Source of the DNA: JACQWR01 sp964614365
GTDB taxonomy: Bacteria; Desulfobacterota; Syntrophia; Syntrophales; JACQWR01
DNA: 33,280 nt
Reading direction: 5' to 3'
NCBI GenBank assembly: GCA_964614365.1
Contig: CAZTLA010000009.1
Span: 1-33,280, forward strand
Shown piece after piece: positions 31,182 to 33,280 of the stretch (position 1 is its first letter; every line of letters starts with the position of its first letter). The notes under the pieces are model-generated. The model worked only from the letters and a program-made list of their open reading frames with translations. It searched no databases and was not told the DNA's origin. The position numbers and the translations under genes are program-made.

Positions 31182-32807
31182 ATGATTGAAGAATCCTTAC
31201 AGGAAGGCATGACTCGTTACAAAAATCTCTTTGACGTTATCAATGATGGCGTCTTCTCTATTGATGCGCGGGGCATTTTCACCGCAATAAACCAAGCGGG
31301 CGCGGAAATACTCGGCTATCAGAAGCCGGAAGAGCTAATCGGTCAATCTGCCGTCAATTTCTGGAACTCGCCTGAAGAGAGAAATGCTTTTATTGCCGCG
31401 TTGAAAAAAGAGAAAAAGCTTGTTACCCATTGTATTTGCCTCAAAAGGAAAAATGGCGAAGAGTTGAAGGTAGAGGTTACAGACAGGATTCTGGAAGATG
31501 TGACCGGCAATTTTCTCGGCATAGAAGGCATATTGCGGGATGTGACCGAACGTGTCCAAGCGGAAAACGAGCTTAGAAGGCGGCACAATGACCTGAACAA
31601 CCTCTTTCTTTTGGTGGAAAAAATTAAACGAGAATGGGAAAAAATGACGGATTGCATCGCAGAGATAATCGTCCTTACCGATACCGAAGGAAAAATCAGG
31701 AGGTGCAACCGGACATTAAAAGAAGTCACCGGGAAACCCTATGAAGATATCCTCAATCGCGACCTGTTAACCCTCTTAATCGAACACGGGTTCGACGCGG
31801 ACAGCCTCTCAGGTCAGGATATTGAAATCTATTATCGTCCGGCAGATAGATGGTTTATTCTCAATTCTTATCCCTTCAAAGAAAAAGAAGATGTTTCCGG
31901 CGCCGTGATACGCCTTTACGATATCACGGAACGAAAAAGGGCATCCGGGGAACTTGCCCAAAAAAATCAGGAATTGGAAAAGGCCTACGATCTTCTGAAA
32001 GACAGTCAGGCAAAAATTCTCCATCAGGAGAAAATGGCATCTATCGGACAGCTCGCCGCCGGGGTCGCCCATGAAATAAACAACCCGGTGGGCTTCATCA
32101 ACAGCAACTTGGGAACCCTGCAGAAATATGTGGGCAGACTCGGGGAGTTTATTGAGACCCAGGCGACGGTCATCGCATCCATGCAGGATGGACAAAAGGA
32201 TCAGGAAGGTCTGCATGCCAAGAGGAAACAATTAAAAATCGACCACATTCTCCCTGATATCAAGGAACTCATCAGGGAATCCATGGACGGGACGGACAGA
32301 GTGAAAAAAATTGTCCAGGATCTCAAGAATTTTGCGCACACGGATAAAGCGGAAAATACCATGGCAAACATCAATTCCGGCTTGGAAAGTACGATCAACA
32401 TCATCTGGAACGAGCTGAAATACAAAGTAACACTGAAAAAAGAATATGGCGACATTCCGCATACAATGTGTAATCCCGGCCAGTTGAATCAGGTATTTAT
32501 GAATCTGTTGATCAACGCAGTCCACGCCATAGATAACCATGGAGAAATCACGGTGAAGACATGGTTTGACAGCGGGCTCATTCTTGTCTCGATTTCAGAT
32601 ACGGGAAGGGGCATCGCCGCAGATATGATAAACAGGATTTTTGAACCCTTTTTCACCACGAAAAAAGTTGGGGAGGGCACGGGGCTCGGCCTGAGCATAG
32701 TGTATGACATAGTAAAAAAACATAAGGGTGAAATAACGGTTGCAAGCGAGGTGGGAAAAGGCACAACCTTTACCGTAAAAATACCCGTTGTGGAGGAACT
32801 GATATGA
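31182..32807 (+). CDS. PAS-domain sensor histidine kinase
   Basis: A 541-residue soluble histidine kinase with no membrane segments. Two PAS domains are seen, roughly residues 10-125 (YKNLFDVINDGVFSIDARG) and 160-250 (MTDCIAEIIVLTDTEGKI), each ending in a DVTER/DITER signature. A coiled coil leads to the phospho-acceptor helix with His297 in GVAHEINNPVGF. The ATP-binding domain has NLLINAVHAI (N box), DTGRGIA (G1), an F box at PFFTTK, and GEGTGLGLSI (G2). The signal is probably intracellular. Its stop overlaps the response regulator start (ATGA), so the pair forms one two-component system. This end of the window is visibly lower in GC than the rest. Confidence 0.95.
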   Translation: MIEESLQEGMTRYKNLFDVINDGVFSIDARGIFTAINQAGAEILGYQKPEELIGQSAVNFWNSPEERNAFIAALKKEKKLVTHCICLKRKNGEELKVEVTDRILEDVTGNFLGIEGILRDVTERVQAENELRRRHNDLNNLFLLVEKIKREWEKMTDCIAEIIVLTDTEGKIRRCNRTLKEVTGKPYEDILNRDLLTLLIEHGFDADSLSGQDIEIYYRPADRWFILNSYPFKEKEDVSGAVIRLYDITERKRASGELAQKNQELEKAYDLLKDSQAKILHQEKMASIGQLAAGVAHEINNPVGFINSNLGTLQKYVGRLGEFIETQATVIASMQDGQKDQEGLHAKRKQLKIDHILPDIKELIRESMDGTDRVKKIVQDLKNFAHTDKAENTMANINSGLESTINIIWNELKYKVTLKKEYGDIPHTMCNPGQLNQVFMNLLINAVHAIDNHGEITVKTWFDSGLILVSISDTGRGIAADMINRIFEPFFTTKKVGEGTGLGLSIVYDIVKKHKGEITVASEVGKGTTFTVKIPVVEELI

Positions 32808-33280
32808 AGGATTTGGTTAAAATTCTCTGTGTTGATGATGAACCAAATGTGCTGCGGGCGTTGGAAAGGCTCTTCCTCGATAAGGACTACGATATTCTTT
32901 TCGCAACTTCAGGTGCCGAAGGTCTTGATATCCTGAAAAAAACATCTCCCGTGCAATTGGTGATATCCGATTACCGAATGCCGGAGATGAACGGCGTCTC
33001 GTTCCTCAAAGAAGTGAGCCTCCGCTGGCCGGAAACGATACGAATCGTCCTGTCGGGATACGCCGATAGCGGCTCCGTAATCTCCGCCATCAATGATGGT
33101 AATATTTATAAATTCATCCCCAAGCCGTGGAACGACGATGAATTAGTGGTAGCGGTAGGCAATGCCCTGGAAAGGTACCGTCTTTATAAGGAAAACCAGG
33201 AACTGGCAGATGAATTAAAGATCAAGAACGAAGAACTCATGAAGTTGAACGCCGAATTAAGGTTCCTGCTGGCAAAATGT
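32804..33280 (+). CDS. Response regulator, receiver domain plus coiled coil (3' end outside window)
   Basis: 159 codons are visible and open at the window edge. The receiver domain is complete: the acidic pair in CVDDEPN, phospho-acceptor Asp56 in VISDYRMPEMNG, the Ser of IVLSGYAD, and the Lys of FIPKPWNDDEL. A coiled coil follows (ENQELADELKIKNEELMKLN). The receiver type is common in RpfG-like proteins with a C-terminal HD-GYP domain, but the output domain is not in the window. It overlaps the kinase gene by four bases. Confidence 0.93.
   Translation, partial: MKDLVKILCVDDEPNVLRALERLFLDKDYDILFATSGAEGLDILKKTSPVQLVISDYRMPEMNGVSFLKEVSLRWPETIRIVLSGYADSGSVISAINDGNIYKFIPKPWNDDELVVAVGNALERYRLYKENQELADELKIKNEELMKLNAELRFLLAKC

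Noticed and set aside
1..33280. CRISPR arrays, tRNA or rRNA genes, insertion sequences, prophage genes
   Set aside because: Reading both strands, I saw no direct-repeat arrays, cloverleaf-like or rRNA-like sequence, transposase or integrase motifs.

Overview
The window reads as one scaffold piece from a strictly anaerobic, GC-rich bacterium, most likely a delta-proteobacterium-type organism (Desulfobacterota, Syntrophales-like). This placement is inferred from gene content: an aldehyde:ferredoxin oxidoreductase, a fused pyruvate:ferredoxin oxidoreductase, CooS/CooF-type redox proteins, tripartite tricarboxylate transporters and flagellar/PilZ genes. A run of exactly 100 N (17467-17566) shows it is a scaffolded draft assembly.

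Region 1 (1-8430, + strand): the 3' part of a tungsten/molybdenum aldehyde ferredoxin oxidoreductase; a MoaD/ThiS-like ORF that loses its C-terminus; a DUF2294 gene; a promoter plus a structured leader RNA ending in an intrinsic terminator; purC; the 1193-residue pyruvate:ferredoxin oxidoreductase; and an SbtA-type bicarbonate transporter with an SbtB-like PII protein. Bicarbonate uptake beside a reversible, CO2-dependent enzyme suggests an inorganic-carbon supply module.

Region 2 (8431-20371) is the most unusual part. On the minus strand a likely operon starts at a FadR-type GntR regulator (19031). It continues through a ferredoxin-domain protein, a partner protein of unrecognised family, an FAD/NAD oxidoreductase, a CooF-like polyferredoxin, a CooS homologue and a complete TctC-TctB-TctA transporter (to 10050). 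The CooS homologue keeps the Fe-S relay cysteines at the N-terminus, but by my alignment every residue that binds the Ni-Fe-S C-cluster has been replaced, so it is unlikely to be a CO dehydrogenase. The ferredoxin-domain/partner pair occurs a second time on the + strand (8598-10069) behind its own near-consensus promoter, converging on tctA. A divergent-side malate dehydrogenase gene (19259-20176) shares a 14-base promoter element with the GntR operon. Together these look like an undescribed organic-acid uptake and redox system built on a repurposed CO dehydrogenase scaffold.

Region 3 (20372-28174): a FlgC-like flagellar rod-family protein behind a sigma-28-like promoter, a calcium-loop protein of unknown role, an FmdB zinc-ribbon protein (minus), a DEAD-box RNA helicase, a two-gene ABC-2 exporter, an MFS exporter and an orphan TctC-type solute receptor.

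Region 4 (28228-33280): a PII-like small protein coupled to a PilZ protein, a cyclophilin, a second PilZ-like protein, a weak small ORF, and a PAS histidine kinase overlapping a response regulator that runs off the window end. No rRNA, tRNA, CRISPR array, transposase or phage gene was recognised.
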